Notes under the pieces: generated by a model
The model's database searches: none
The model's input: the letters and a program-made list of their open reading frames with translations, nothing else
Told to the model about the DNA's origin: nothing
Source of the DNA: Arthrobacter sulfonylureivorans
GTDB taxonomy: Bacteria > Actinomycetota > Actinomycetes > Actinomycetales > Micrococcaceae
DNA: 64,000 nucleotides
NCBI GenBank assembly: GCA_004000035.1
Contig: RJAE01000001.1
Location: 613,729-677,728, forward strand
Direction: 5' to 3'
In this document: piece after piece, positions 43,831 to 52,770 of the stretch
Layout of the letters: each line of letters begins with the position of its first letter
How positions within the stretch are numbered: the stretch's first letter is position 1
Program-made: the position numbers and the translations under genes

Positions 43831-45420
43831 GTGGAAAAACCAGTAGTTCTCCTTGCCGAGGAACTCTCCCCAGCTACCATCGAAGCCCTCGGGCCTGACT
43901 TCGAGATCCGCCAGACCGATGGAGCCGACCGGTCCCAGCTGCTGGCCGCGATTGCCGACGTCGACGCCATCCTGGTCCGCTCCGCCACCAAGGTGGACGC
44001 CGAAGCCATCGCCGCGGCCAAGAAGCTCAAAATCATCGCCCGCGCCGGCGTGGGCCTGGACAACGTGGACATCAAGGCCGCCACCCAAGCCGGTGTCATG
44101 GTCGTGAACGCACCGACCTCCAACATCATCTCCGCCGCGGAACTGACCGTCGGCCACATCCTGGGGCTGGCCCGCAACATTCCGGCCGCCAACGCCTCGC
44201 TCAAGGGCGGCGAGTGGAAGCGCTCCAAGTACACCGGCGCCGAGCTCTACGAGAAGAAGATCGGCATCATCGGCCTGGGCCGCATCGGCGCCCTGATCGC
44301 CGCCCGCATGCAGGCTTTCGAGACGCAGATCCTGGCCTATGACCCGTACGTGACCAGCGCCCGCGCGGCCCAGCTGGGCGTCCAGCTGGTCAGCCTGGAC
44401 GAACTCCTGGAGCAGTCGGACTTCATCACCATCCACATGCCCAAGACCCCGGAGACCGTGGGCATGATTGGCGCCGACGCCTTCGAGAAGATGAAGGACA
44501 CCGCCTACGTGGTCAACGTGGCCCGCGGCGGCCTGATTGACGAATCCGACCTGTACGACGCGCTGAAGGGCGGCAAGATCGCCGGCGCCGCCATCGACGT
44601 CTTCGTCAACGAGCCCAGCACCGACCTGCCGTTCTTCGAACTGGACAACGTGGTGGTCACCCCGCACCTGGGCGCCTCCACCGCGGAAGCCCAGGAAAAG
44701 GCCGGCATCTCCGTGGCAAAGTCGGTGCGCCTGGCGCTGGCCGGTGAGCTGGTGCCCGACGCCGTGAACGTGGCCGGCGGGGTGATCGCCCCGGACGTCC
44801 GCCCGGGCATCCCGCTGATGGAAAAGCTCGGCCGCATCTTCACGGCGCTGACGCACGATTCGGTGACACAGATCGACGTCGAGGTCGCCGGGGAAATCGC
44901 CGAGCTGGATGTCAAGGCGCTGGAACTGGCCGCGCTCAAGGGCGTGTTCAGGGACGTCGTCTCGGAGCAGGTCTCGTATGTCAATGCCCCGGTGCTGGCC
45001 GAACAGCGCGGCATCAACACCCGCCTGATCACCACCATCGAGTCCGAAGAGTACCGCAACGTGCTCACCATCCGCGGCGCCCTGTCGGACGGTTCGCAGA
45101 TTTCCGTATCCGGAACGCTGACCGGCCCCAAGCAGATCCAAAAGATCGTGGCCATCAATGGCTACGAGGTGGAAATGCCGATCAGCGAACACGTCATCGT
45201 GTTCCTCTACGAGGACCGTCCCGGCGTCATCGGCACGCTCGGCCGGCTGCTGGGCGAGCATGACGTCAACATCGCCGGCATGCAGGTTGCCCGCAATGAG
45301 GACAGCAAGCAGGCTCTGGCCGTGCTGACCGTGGACAGCGCCCTGCCGCAGGACCTGCTCGACCAGCTCACCGTGGAGATCGGCGCCGTCGTTGCGCGCG
45401 AAGTGGACCTGCAGGACTGA
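43831..45420 (+). CDS. serA: D-3-phosphoglycerate dehydrogenase
   Basis: SerA starts serine synthesis by oxidising 3-phosphoglycerate with NAD. The 529-residue protein is the long form: catalytic domain with GLGRIG (148-153), Arg232 in NVARGG, Glu261 in VFVNEP and His279 in VTPHLGAST. An intervening allosteric-substrate-binding domain (about 315-450) and a C-terminal ACT domain (about 455-529, VIVFLYEDRPGVIGTLG) that senses serine follow. The GTG start has AAGGA about ten bases upstream. It is separated from ilvC by a terminator, so it has its own promoter. Confidence 0.96.
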   Translation: MEKPVVLLAEELSPATIEALGPDFEIRQTDGADRSQLLAAIADVDAILVRSATKVDAEAIAAAKKLKIIARAGVGLDNVDIKAATQAGVMVVNAPTSNIISAAELTVGHILGLARNIPAANASLKGGEWKRSKYTGAELYEKKIGIIGLGRIGALIAARMQAFETQILAYDPYVTSARAAQLGVQLVSLDELLEQSDFITIHMPKTPETVGMIGADAFEKMKDTAYVVNVARGGLIDESDLYDALKGGKIAGAAIDVFVNEPSTDLPFFELDNVVVTPHLGASTAEAQEKAGISVAKSVRLALAGELVPDAVNVAGGVIAPDVRPGIPLMEKLGRIFTALTHDSVTQIDVEVAGEIAELDVKALELAALKGVFRDVVSEQVSYVNAPVLAEQRGINTRLITTIESEEYRNVLTIRGALSDGSQISVSGTLTGPKQIQKIVAINGYEVEMPISEHVIVFLYEDRPGVIGTLGRLLGEHDVNIAGMQVARNEDSKQALAVLTVDSALPQDLLDQLTVEIGAVVAREVDLQD

Positions 45421-45435
45421 CGTTTCTGACGCCGT

Positions 45436-45482
45436 AAAGCCCGCCCGGTCCGCGCTGCATGTGCAGGGCACGGGCGGGCTTT
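45436..45482. terminator. Terminator after serA
   Basis: AAAGCCCGCCCG (45436-45447) pairs with CGGGCGGGCTTT (45471-45482), with further pairing possible inside the 23-base loop (CTGCAT/ATGTGCAG). The A and T flanks would let it work on either strand. Confidence 0.75.
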
Positions 45483-45586
45483 GGCCATACACGCATGTCG
45501 ATTCCTCGACTGCACGCACCTCATGAGAACCTTAATGCCGGGTCAATTCGACCTTTGGCCTCTTTGCCGCCGTATGGAGTGATTTT

Positions 45587-48400
45587 TTGGAAATCCGGTT
45601 CAACGCTGCGTCGCGCTTCATGCGCAGCCGCTCGCTCGTACTCACGGTTGCCGTCCTCATTGCGGCGATGGTTCTCTCCATTTTCGTGCAGGGCCGGGCG
45701 CAGGCATCGCTGACCCGGGTGGTCGATGAAAACACCCGCGGCGTGTACGACATCCTGGTGCTTCCCGGCGGCACCGCGGGCGACGAACTGCGCCAGCCTG
45801 ACTTCCTCTCCGGCAACGGCGGCATTGCCGCATCAGACCTCGACCAGGTCCGCGGGATCGACGGTGTTTCCGTCGCTGCACCGATTTCGCTGGTATCCAA
45901 GGTCGTCCAGGACATCGAGTTTCCGCAGTTGAAAGCCACGGACTACGTCGGCTATAACCCGAACATCGAGCAGTACCTGAAGTCGCAAGGGATCCAGGAC
46001 GCGGTGCCGGAAGGCGAGTGGCCGGAGCCGGACTCCGTGTTCAACCCGGAAGCGACCAACTACCGGATTACCGCCAAGGCCGTCAGCTCCGACGGCCTGA
46101 GCGACACCGTCTTGTTCGAAACCGCCGCCGAAGGCTCACTGGGCCAGGCGAAGCTGGAGGAACTGGACGTTCCCGGCGGCACCAGCCTGCGCACCGTGGC
46201 TCCCAAGGGCGAGACCGGAATCAAGTTCCCGGATCCGGCCGGCGGCAGCATGCACGGCGATTTTGATACCACCATTGCGCTGCCGATGCTGCCGCAGATC
46301 ACCGAGACCGTGGTTGCCGTGGATCCGGCCGCCGAATCCGCGCTGCTCGGCGATGCCGGCGATTTCTTGGCCCCGCTCAAGCAGGCGCCGGAAGCCACGG
46401 ACCGCAACGCCCAGGAATTGGGCCAGTATTTCTCTTCGCAGTTCGGTATGGGCATGTTCTCGGAGGGCGGCGAAGGCGCCGCGATCGACGGGCACCCGTT
46501 CCAGTTCTGGAGCCCGTTCTTCGTGCAGTACCAGAACGCGGTGGAAGCGGGCACACTGGACGACGAGTCGCAGGTTATCCCCATGGTGGTCCGGTCGGGC
46601 ACCGACCTGGACCTGACCTACTCGGTCAAGATCGAAGAATTGGACGACTCCGGCAACACGGTCAAGGAAGTCGGCACCGTCAGCAAGGAGCTGGGGGAGG
46701 GCTACCTGCCCTTCGCGTCCAGCAAGCCGTTCCAGCTGCGCTGGCCCGGCGGCGAGGACTACAACTACCTGCTCGGCTCCGGCGGCGTCCAGATGGTCGC
46801 CGGCCTGCACCAGCCTCCGGTGTGGACCACTGACTTCATGTCCAACCCGGATTACGCGCTCGGCGACGCCGCCAGCAACGGCAGCGCCGAACAGACCGCC
46901 ACACCCCAGGGCTGGGTCCAGGTCAACAAGCTGCCGGAGAAGACCCTGCAGTGGCAGCTGGAACCGGACCAGAGCCAGCGCGGACCGGTGGAAGAGCAGT
47001 CCTACCGCAGCACCGTCGATTCCGGCACCGAATCCGCCACTCCGCTGCCCTTCGTCTACGGCACCTTTGACGCCGCCGCGGTCCGGGAAGCCGCCGGCGA
47101 TGTGAACTACCTGCCGCTGGGCGGTTATGACCCGACGCCGGTGACCATCACCCACGATGCCGAGGGCAAAAAGATCGACGAAACGGTGATGAAGCCGGGC
47201 CTCAGCGGCGCCGGCTTGGCCGTGCAGTCCGCCGGTGCCATCACCGACTTCGCCGGGCTCGCAGCAGTGCGCGGCACCAGCGCGGACGAGGCCGTGATCG
47301 ACGCCGTCCGGGTCCGCGTGAACGCCGGAGGCTCATGGGCCGACGCCGAAGACCAGATCAACACCGTCGCCGCAGCCATCGAGGACCTGGGTCTGCAGAC
47401 CCAGGTCGTCGCCGGCTCCGCCCGCGAAGACGTATCCATCTATGTTCCCGACTACCACAAGGACGCCTCCGGCACGGTCAGCGATCTCGGCACCGTGCAG
47501 CAGTCCTGGGTCCGCCAGGGCGCTGCCGGCGAAGTCCACGGTGCCCTGAGCGCATCCAGTGCAGCGCTGTTGGCTCTCACCGTCGGCGGCGCGGCACTGC
47601 TGACCGCCGCCAGCTCCGTGGCCTTCACCCGTTCCCGCCGGACCGAAGCCGTCACGCTGCGGGCCATGGGCTGGAACCGGCGCCGCATCCGCTCCTGGTT
47701 CCTGAACGAGCTGCTGGTCGGCGGCGTCGCCGTGCTGGCGGTGGCGATCATTGCCAGCGCCATCAGCCGCAGCGCCGTGACCCTGTGGGTGTCGCTCATC
47801 GCGCTGGTGGTTTACGTTGCCGCCGCTTTCATCTCGGCCGCCATGCTCAAGCCGCACCCGAAGGCGGACACCGAACCGTCCGGTGCTGCCGGCGTGCCGT
47901 CCGTGAAGACGCCGCTGCAGTTCGCCGCCCGGCAACTGAGCACCAATCGGTTCAATACCGTGGCCATTGCCTTGGCCGTGGCCGTCCTTGGCGCCGCGGC
48001 CGGAGCGCTGGTCGCCGTGCTGGCCGACATCCCGCGTGCTGCCGGCAGCACCGCGCTCGGGTCGCTGGCCGCGTCGCAGCTGAGCGGGCTCAACATCGCG
48101 CTGGCGCTGCTCGGCGTCGTGACTGCGCTCCTGTTGGCGCTGATGACCACCCGGTTTGAAGCCCAGCGGAAGCGCGAACAGTTCGCCATCCTCGGCGCCA
48201 TGGGCTGGACGCCCACGCTGCTGCTGCAGGCCCGCCGCGGCGAGGCCGGCATCACCGCTGCCATCGCCCTGCCGCTGGCGATCATCGGCGCCGTCGTAAC
48301 CGCCCTGTTTATTGCACCGCACACCGCGGTGTGGGCCGCTGCCGCTGGCATTCTGGCCGTGCTCCTCTGGTTTGTTTTGATGACAAGGACCCGCAAATGA
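45587..48400 (+). CDS. FtsX/MacB-type ABC transporter permease
   Basis: The 937-residue protein has one N-terminal helix (about 17-36), an extracytoplasmic domain of about 600 residues and a helix cluster after about residue 655 containing two FtsX blocks. The block motifs are RRTEAVTLRAMGWNRRRIRSW and KREQFAILGAMGWTPTLLLQ. Such permeases move lipids, lipoproteins or peptides outward or act mechanically, not as importers. The start is TTG with GGAGTGA seven bases before; no ATG fits. It overlaps the ATPase gene by four bases (ATGA). The external domain matches no family I recognise. Confidence 0.85.
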   Translation: MEIRFNAASRFMRSRSLVLTVAVLIAAMVLSIFVQGRAQASLTRVVDENTRGVYDILVLPGGTAGDELRQPDFLSGNGGIAASDLDQVRGIDGVSVAAPISLVSKVVQDIEFPQLKATDYVGYNPNIEQYLKSQGIQDAVPEGEWPEPDSVFNPEATNYRITAKAVSSDGLSDTVLFETAAEGSLGQAKLEELDVPGGTSLRTVAPKGETGIKFPDPAGGSMHGDFDTTIALPMLPQITETVVAVDPAAESALLGDAGDFLAPLKQAPEATDRNAQELGQYFSSQFGMGMFSEGGEGAAIDGHPFQFWSPFFVQYQNAVEAGTLDDESQVIPMVVRSGTDLDLTYSVKIEELDDSGNTVKEVGTVSKELGEGYLPFASSKPFQLRWPGGEDYNYLLGSGGVQMVAGLHQPPVWTTDFMSNPDYALGDAASNGSAEQTATPQGWVQVNKLPEKTLQWQLEPDQSQRGPVEEQSYRSTVDSGTESATPLPFVYGTFDAAAVREAAGDVNYLPLGGYDPTPVTITHDAEGKKIDETVMKPGLSGAGLAVQSAGAITDFAGLAAVRGTSADEAVIDAVRVRVNAGGSWADAEDQINTVAAAIEDLGLQTQVVAGSAREDVSIYVPDYHKDASGTVSDLGTVQQSWVRQGAAGEVHGALSASSAALLALTVGGAALLTAASSVAFTRSRRTEAVTLRAMGWNRRRIRSWFLNELLVGGVAVLAVAIIASAISRSAVTLWVSLIALVVYVAAAFISAAMLKPHPKADTEPSGAAGVPSVKTPLQFAARQLSTNRFNTVAIALAVAVLGAAAGALVAVLADIPRAAGSTALGSLAASQLSGLNIALALLGVVTALLLALMTTRFEAQRKREQFAILGAMGWTPTLLLQARRGEAGITAAIALPLAIIGAVVTALFIAPHTAVWAAAAGILAVLLWFVLMTRTRK

Positions 48401-49098
48401 TTGAAGAACGCCTGACCCGCGCTGCCATCAAGGAGCGCACCGAGGACCACGCCATGCCGGTGGAGTTGCGGGGCATCACCATCCGGTACGACGGCGGCGC
48501 CGAACCTCTAGTGATCGCCGACGACTTCGACCTCGGCCTCGAAGCCGGGACCATGCACTGCCTGGCCGGCCGCAGCGGCTCCGGCAAGACCAGCATCCTC
48601 ACCGTGGCTGCCGGGCTCCAGCAGCCCACATCCGGCGAGGTGTTCTGGCAGGGCGATGCCCTCAGCACCATGGACGACGACGAGATCTCCGACCGCCGCC
48701 GTGCGCTGATCGGCTACGTAGACCAGGGCGGCGCGCTCATCGACGGCATGAGCGCCTTGGAGAACGTGCTGCTGCCGGCAGTGCCCGACGGCCAAGTCGA
48801 AGAGCGCACCGAGATGGCGAAGGACCTGCTGGATCTGGTAGGCCTGGGCCGCCGCATGCGGCACCGTCCCGGTCAGCTCTCCGGCGGCGAACGCCAGCGC
48901 GTCGCCATCGCCCGCGCACTGATCCTGGGCACCAAGGTCCTGGTAGTGGATGAGCCCACCGCCAACCTGGACCGCGAACAGGCCAACAAGATCATCCATA
49001 TCCTGAAGGACACCACCCAGGACGGCATCGCCGTGCTCGTGGCCTCCCATGACCAGGAACTGATCAAGGCCGCCGACAGCAGCACCAAGATGAACTAA
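48397..49098 (+). CDS. ABC transporter ATP-binding protein (MacB/LolD type)
   Basis: The 233-residue ATPase has Walker A GRSGSGKTS (about 59-67), Q-loop IGYVDQGG, signature [15 protein letters not shown] (about 163-177), Walker B VLVVDEPTANLD and switch His in VASHDQE. A 20-residue charged N-terminus precedes the fold. ATG at 48397 overlaps the permease stop. It partners the FtsX-type permease. Confidence 0.92.
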   Translation: MIEERLTRAAIKERTEDHAMPVELRGITIRYDGGAEPLVIADDFDLGLEAGTMHCLAGRSGSGKTSILTVAAGLQQPTSGEVFWQGDALSTMDDDEISDRRRALIGYVDQGGALIDGMSALENVLLPAVPDGQVEERTEMAKDLLDLVGLGRRMRHRPGQLSGGERQRVAIARALILGTKVLVVDEPTANLDREQANKIIHILKDTTQDGIAVLVASHDQELIKAADSSTKMN

Positions 49099-49128
49099 GG
49101 CCGCCAGCCAGGCCCACGTTCGACGTAG

Positions 49129-49230
49129 CCAGCCCCTGACCTGGACACCAGGTCAGGGGCTGGCGTCCAGATCACCGGGCACGTCCCCTGATCTCGACAC
49201 CAGGTCAGGGGTTGGCGTCCAGATCACCGG
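49129..49230. repeat. Two 52-base tandem repeats with a 15-base-pair hairpin
   Basis: CCAGCCCCTGACCTG (49129-49143) pairs perfectly with CAGGTCAGGGGCTGG (49149-49163). The sequence from CCCCTGA to ATCACCGG is repeated 52 bases later (49133-49178 and 49185-49230) with a few changes that weaken the second hairpin. It lies between the converging ATPase and AbiEi/DUF559 genes, and the first hairpin may terminate one or both. Confidence 0.88.
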
Positions 49231-49349
49231 TTACAACCACGCCTCTCGGCGCTAACTGAGGATCTCGAGGCGGGCCGCTAGGGCGCCGCCCGACGGAACT
49301 TCGCCCCGGCTCCCAGCGCAGCGTCGCCACACGCCCGCTGCACATCTGG

Positions 49350-50306
49350 TCACGCAGCGCGGCCCGCCGCATTGCGGAAGGCCTCGTTGAACTTCCTGAC
49401 TAAACGCTGCTTGAGCCCGGCCTCGTCGTCCAAATGGCTCCACCGGACTCGGACAATCGTCCAGCCATCTTCCATGAGGCGGGTCTCCCGCTTGCGCTCG
49501 TCAAGAAGCACTTGGTCCGTGGGCTGAGCATCGCGGTACTTGCCTTCGCCGTCGAACTCGAAAATGAGCTTTAGCTCCGGCCAGGCGAAGTCGGCGCGGT
49601 ACGTGCCCTCGGCTGTTCTGATTTCATGCTGGAGAACCGGCCGGGGGAAGTTCCAAGCCCGCAATTTCAGCCGCAACCTCGTCTCGCCCGCCGATTCTGA
49701 CCGGCCGTCCACTGCTGCGAGAACTTGCCGAACGCGCGTGATGAAACGTGACTTGGGGGCGCCGTCTGCCATCTGATGCATCTGCTCCAGGCTCGCACCA
49801 CGCTGGAGTGCGGAATCGGCGATGACAACGGCAAGTTCGAACGGAAGCGTGCGGGCACAGTCCAGTACCGTCCGCTCGCGGGATGTTACGCGGATGCCGC
49901 CGGCCAGCGTCTCCACGTCCTCATTCGGCACCGAATGAGTGTGCCGTACTACCCCCGTGGCGCCGGGCTTCTCGCCCCGCCGGCCACGCTGGATCACGTG
50001 GATTTGTTCCGGTGCGTTCCAGACGTGCAGACCCCACAACCGCGCCGCCGATGCGTGGCTGTAGACAAGGTCGCCGCTTGAGGCAGCACGGTGGGCTTGG
50101 ACCAGCAGTACGTGCTGGTCCCACGGTTTTTGCGCCTGCCAGTATTCCTCCGAGATGTAGACGCTTCGCCGCAAGCGGCGCAGGATCTTGCCGCGCACGG
50201 CGGCGGCGATCTGCCGTTCCTCGAGCCCGTGCATCCGCAGTTCGTTGTAGCTAACTATCCGATCAATCCGGCACTTCTGCCCGGAGCTGCCGATGAGTTC
50301 GTCCAT
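49350..50306 (-). CDS. AbiEi-type winged helix fused to a DUF559 nuclease-like domain
   Basis: The product is about 318 residues. The N-terminus (IVSYNELRMHGLEERQIAAA, then GKILRRLRRSVYI) matches the winged-helix start of AbiEi-type antitoxin/regulators. The middle resembles the AbiEi core. The C-terminus (about residues 215-305) looks like the VSR-like DUF559 fold: Glu in AGETRLRLKL, Asp in YRADFAWPELKLIFEFDG and the closing RKRETRLMEDGWTIVRVRW. No toxin (AbiEii) gene is adjacent. Neither ATG 50306 nor ATG 50324 has a ribosome site; the shorter form is listed. Function unproven: defence, DNA repair or regulation are possible. Confidence 0.8.
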   Translation of the reverse strand: MDELIGSSGQKCRIDRIVSYNELRMHGLEERQIAAAVRGKILRRLRRSVYISEEYWQAQKPWDQHVLLVQAHRAASSGDLVYSHASAARLWGLHVWNAPEQIHVIQRGRRGEKPGATGVVRHTHSVPNEDVETLAGGIRVTSRERTVLDCARTLPFELAVVIADSALQRGASLEQMHQMADGAPKSRFITRVRQVLAAVDGRSESAGETRLRLKLRAWNFPRPVLQHEIRTAEGTYRADFAWPELKLIFEFDGEGKYRDAQPTDQVLLDERKRETRLMEDGWTIVRVRWSHLDDEAGLKQRLVRKFNEAFRNAAGRAA

Positions 50307-50419
50307 GGCACCAACGTGCCGCATGTCCCGGCAGCCGTCGATCCCAGTTTCCCTTCTGTGGATAAAGAACGACGGCGGTGCGCCTCACCTGATTCGGCCG
50401 CAGCCGGGCGAGACCCGTT

Positions 50420-50461
50420 ACTCCTGCGCTGCCGGGCGCGACTCGCTACTCCTGCGCTGCC
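50420..50461. repeat. 28-base-period direct repeat upstream of metG
   Basis: ACTCCTGCGCTGCC occurs at 50420-50433 and 50448-50461, 28 bases apart, with ACCCGTT and ACTCGCT before the two copies. It sits about 85 bases before the metG start; no role is evident. Confidence 0.6.
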
Positions 50462-50532
50462 GAAGGCCATCCTTGCATCACATGGCAGCATCGATGGCGT
50501 TGCGCATTTCGACAACCGCCGAACGCAGAGGG

Positions 50533-50538
50533 TAATTT
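50533..50538 (+). promoter_or_regulatory. Candidate -10 element, leaderless metG
   Basis: TAATTT ends six bases before the GTG start at 50545; TCGACA lies 18 bases upstream as a -35 candidate. No ribosome site intervenes. Confidence 0.5.
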
Positions 50539-50544
50539 CATAGG

Positions 50545-52107
50545 GTGACCTCCTCTGAGCCCAAGACCCCGTACTACATCACCACGGCCATCACGTACCC
50601 TAACGGCGTGCCGCACATCGGCCATGCCTACGAGTACATCGCCACGGACGCGATGGCCCGTTTCAAGCGGTTGGACGGCTACGATGTGATGTTCCTGACC
50701 GGCACCGATGAGCACGGCATGAAAATCGCGCAGACGGCGGCCAAGGAGGGCATCACGCCCAAGGAACTGGTGGACCGGAACACGGCGGCCTACAAGTCCG
50801 CCCACCAGGTCCTGGAGATCTCCTACGACCGGTTCATCCGCACCACCGACGCCGACCACTACGAGGCCTCCCAAGCCGTCTGGAAGAAGATGGAAGAGGC
50901 CGGGGACATCTACCTGGGCAAGTACGAGGGCTGGTACTCGGTCCGCGATGAGGCCTACTACGCCGAGGACGAGACCGAGCTCCGCGAGGACGGCAAACGC
51001 TATTCCATCCAGACGGATACCGAGCTGACCTGGACCGAGGAGGAGAGCTACTTCTTCCGGCTCTCCCAGTACCAGGACAAGCTGCTCAAGCTCTATGAAG
51101 AGCAGCCCACTTTCGGCGCTCCGCGCAGCCGCTTCAACGAAGTCATCAGCTTCGTCAAGAGCGGGCTGGAGGACCTGTCCATCTCCCGCACCACGTTCGA
51201 CTGGGGCGTCCCGGTTCCGGGTAATGACAAGCACGTCATGTACGTCTGGGTGGACGCGCTGACCAACTACCTCACCGGCGTCGGCTACCCGGACACGGAG
51301 GCCGAGTCCTTCAAGAAGTACTGGCCGGCCGATGTCCACGTCATCGGCAAGGACATCTCCCGCTTCCACGCCGTGTATTGGCCGGCCTTCCTGATGTCCG
51401 CCGGGCTGGAACTGCCCAAGCGCGTGATGATCCACGGTTTCCTGAACAACAACGGCGTCAAGATGTCCAAGTCCTTGGGCAACGTGGTGGCCCCGGCCGA
51501 TTGGGTTGCCCAGTACGGCCTGGACCAGGTGCGCTTCTTCCTGCTGCGCGAGGTCCCCTTCGGCGCCGACGGATCTTACAGCCACGACGCGGTGGTCGGC
51601 CGGATGAACGCTGACCTTGCCAATAACCTGGGCAACCTGGCCCAGCGTTCGCTGTCCATGGTGGCCAAGAACTGCGAGGGCAAGGTCCCGCAGCCCGGCA
51701 CGTTGGCGCCGGAGGACCACGAGTTGCTGGCCCGCGCTGAGCGCCTGCTGGAGAAGTCGCGTGCGGCCTACGAGGTGCAGGACTTCCACGGCTCGCTCGA
51801 AGCCATTTGGACCGTGCTCGGCGACAGCAACGCCTACTTCGCGGAACAGGCCCCCTGGGTGCTGCGCAAAACGGACGTGGAGCGGATGAACACGGTGCTC
51901 TACGTGACGCTGGAGGTGCTGCGCATTGTCTCCATCCTGGTCCAGCCAGTGATGCCCACGTCCGCGGGCAAACTGCTGGATGTGTTGGGACAGCACGACG
52001 ACGGCGCCCGCGACTTCGCTGCCATCGGCACGGCTCTGGTGCCGGGAACGTCGCTGCCGGCTCCCACGCCGATCTTCCCGAAGTACGAGGAGCCGGCCGC
52101 CGGCTAA
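50545..52107 (+). CDS. metG: Methionyl-tRNA synthetase
   Basis: The 520-residue class I synthetase has HIGH at 24-27 ([13 protein letters not shown]), FLTGTDEHG, and KMSKS at 306-310. The region that carries zinc-binding cysteines in most bacterial enzymes (after [17 protein letters not shown]) has none here, so it is a zinc-free type. It lacks the C-terminal tRNA-binding domain of the longer forms. The GTG start has no Shine-Dalgarno sequence but has TAATTT six bases upstream, consistent with a leaderless mRNA. Confidence 0.96.
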   Translation: MTSSEPKTPYYITTAITYPNGVPHIGHAYEYIATDAMARFKRLDGYDVMFLTGTDEHGMKIAQTAAKEGITPKELVDRNTAAYKSAHQVLEISYDRFIRTTDADHYEASQAVWKKMEEAGDIYLGKYEGWYSVRDEAYYAEDETELREDGKRYSIQTDTELTWTEEESYFFRLSQYQDKLLKLYEEQPTFGAPRSRFNEVISFVKSGLEDLSISRTTFDWGVPVPGNDKHVMYVWVDALTNYLTGVGYPDTEAESFKKYWPADVHVIGKDISRFHAVYWPAFLMSAGLELPKRVMIHGFLNNNGVKMSKSLGNVVAPADWVAQYGLDQVRFFLLREVPFGADGSYSHDAVVGRMNADLANNLGNLAQRSLSMVAKNCEGKVPQPGTLAPEDHELLARAERLLEKSRAAYEVQDFHGSLEAIWTVLGDSNAYFAEQAPWVLRKTDVERMNTVLYVTLEVLRIVSILVQPVMPTSAGKLLDVLGQHDDGARDFAAIGTALVPGTSLPAPTPIFPKYEEPAAG

Positions 52108-52166
52108 CTCTGGTGTACGGCAAGGAAGGTGTCCGGCGGCCCTCAGCTTCTGACGGAGCGCCTTAG

Positions 52167-52685
52167 CTATGGCGAAGCGAGGAACCGCTGGGCCGCGGTG
52201 CTGTTCATCATCCGCTCCACGCGTCTCTGCTGGGCCACCGCCTGCGCCTCCAGTTCCTGGAAGCGGAGGGCATCTAGCCGGGGATCCATGGGCGCCAGCT
52301 CAGCCAGGATTTGCCACATGCACTGCTTGCCGCGCAGCGCGGACAGCAGTGACTCCAGTTCCAGTTGGGTCCCTACGCCGCCTGAAGCACGCGTCGGATT
52401 GAGCGGGTTCAGCCTGCTGATGACTGCACCGGCCATCGCGCCGAGCCGCTTAAGCTTGTTGCGCCCGTGGCCGAAGCTGCGGTGCAGTGCCTTCAGTTCT
52501 TTGCGCTCTGCGGAAAGTTCCTCCCGCAGCTTCCGGAACTCGGCTTCCTGAGGTGTGCCCGCCCAGGCCTGGCGGACGGCGTCGAACAACTGCACGCCGG
52601 CCGCCGAGCCCAGCAGGTGGTAGTCCAGATACGACGCAATGTCCTTCTGGTTCAGCGTGCCTGTCGACAGTTTGTCAGCGGCCAT
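52167..52685 (-). CDS. Uncharacterised helical protein
   Basis: The 172-residue soluble protein is strongly helical. Residues about 50-85 (EFRKLREELSAERKELKALH onward) look like a coiled coil and then become basic. No signal peptide or membrane segment is present. ATG at 52685 has AAAGGAAGACC just upstream. It converges with metG (59-base gap) and lies 85 bases after the APC permease gene; no family recognised. Confidence 0.75.
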   Translation of the reverse strand: MAADKLSTGTLNQKDIASYLDYHLLGSAAGVQLFDAVRQAWAGTPQEAEFRKLREELSAERKELKALHRSFGHGRNKLKRLGAMAGAVISRLNPLNPTRASGGVGTQLELESLLSALRGKQCMWQILAELAPMDPRLDALRFQELEAQAVAQQRRVERMMNSTAAQRFLASP

Positions 52686-52770
52686 GGTCTTCCTTTCTGC
52701 TGCCCGTCATCTCAAGCGGACGGATTCCGCCGTCGTTGTTATGTCTGTCCTTACCCACAAATGCGCGCTC

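Noticed and set aside
49350-50544. AbiE toxin-antitoxin pair
   Set aside because: Only the AbiEi-like part is present; the next gene is metG and the gap contains no AbiEii-like nucleotidyltransferase.
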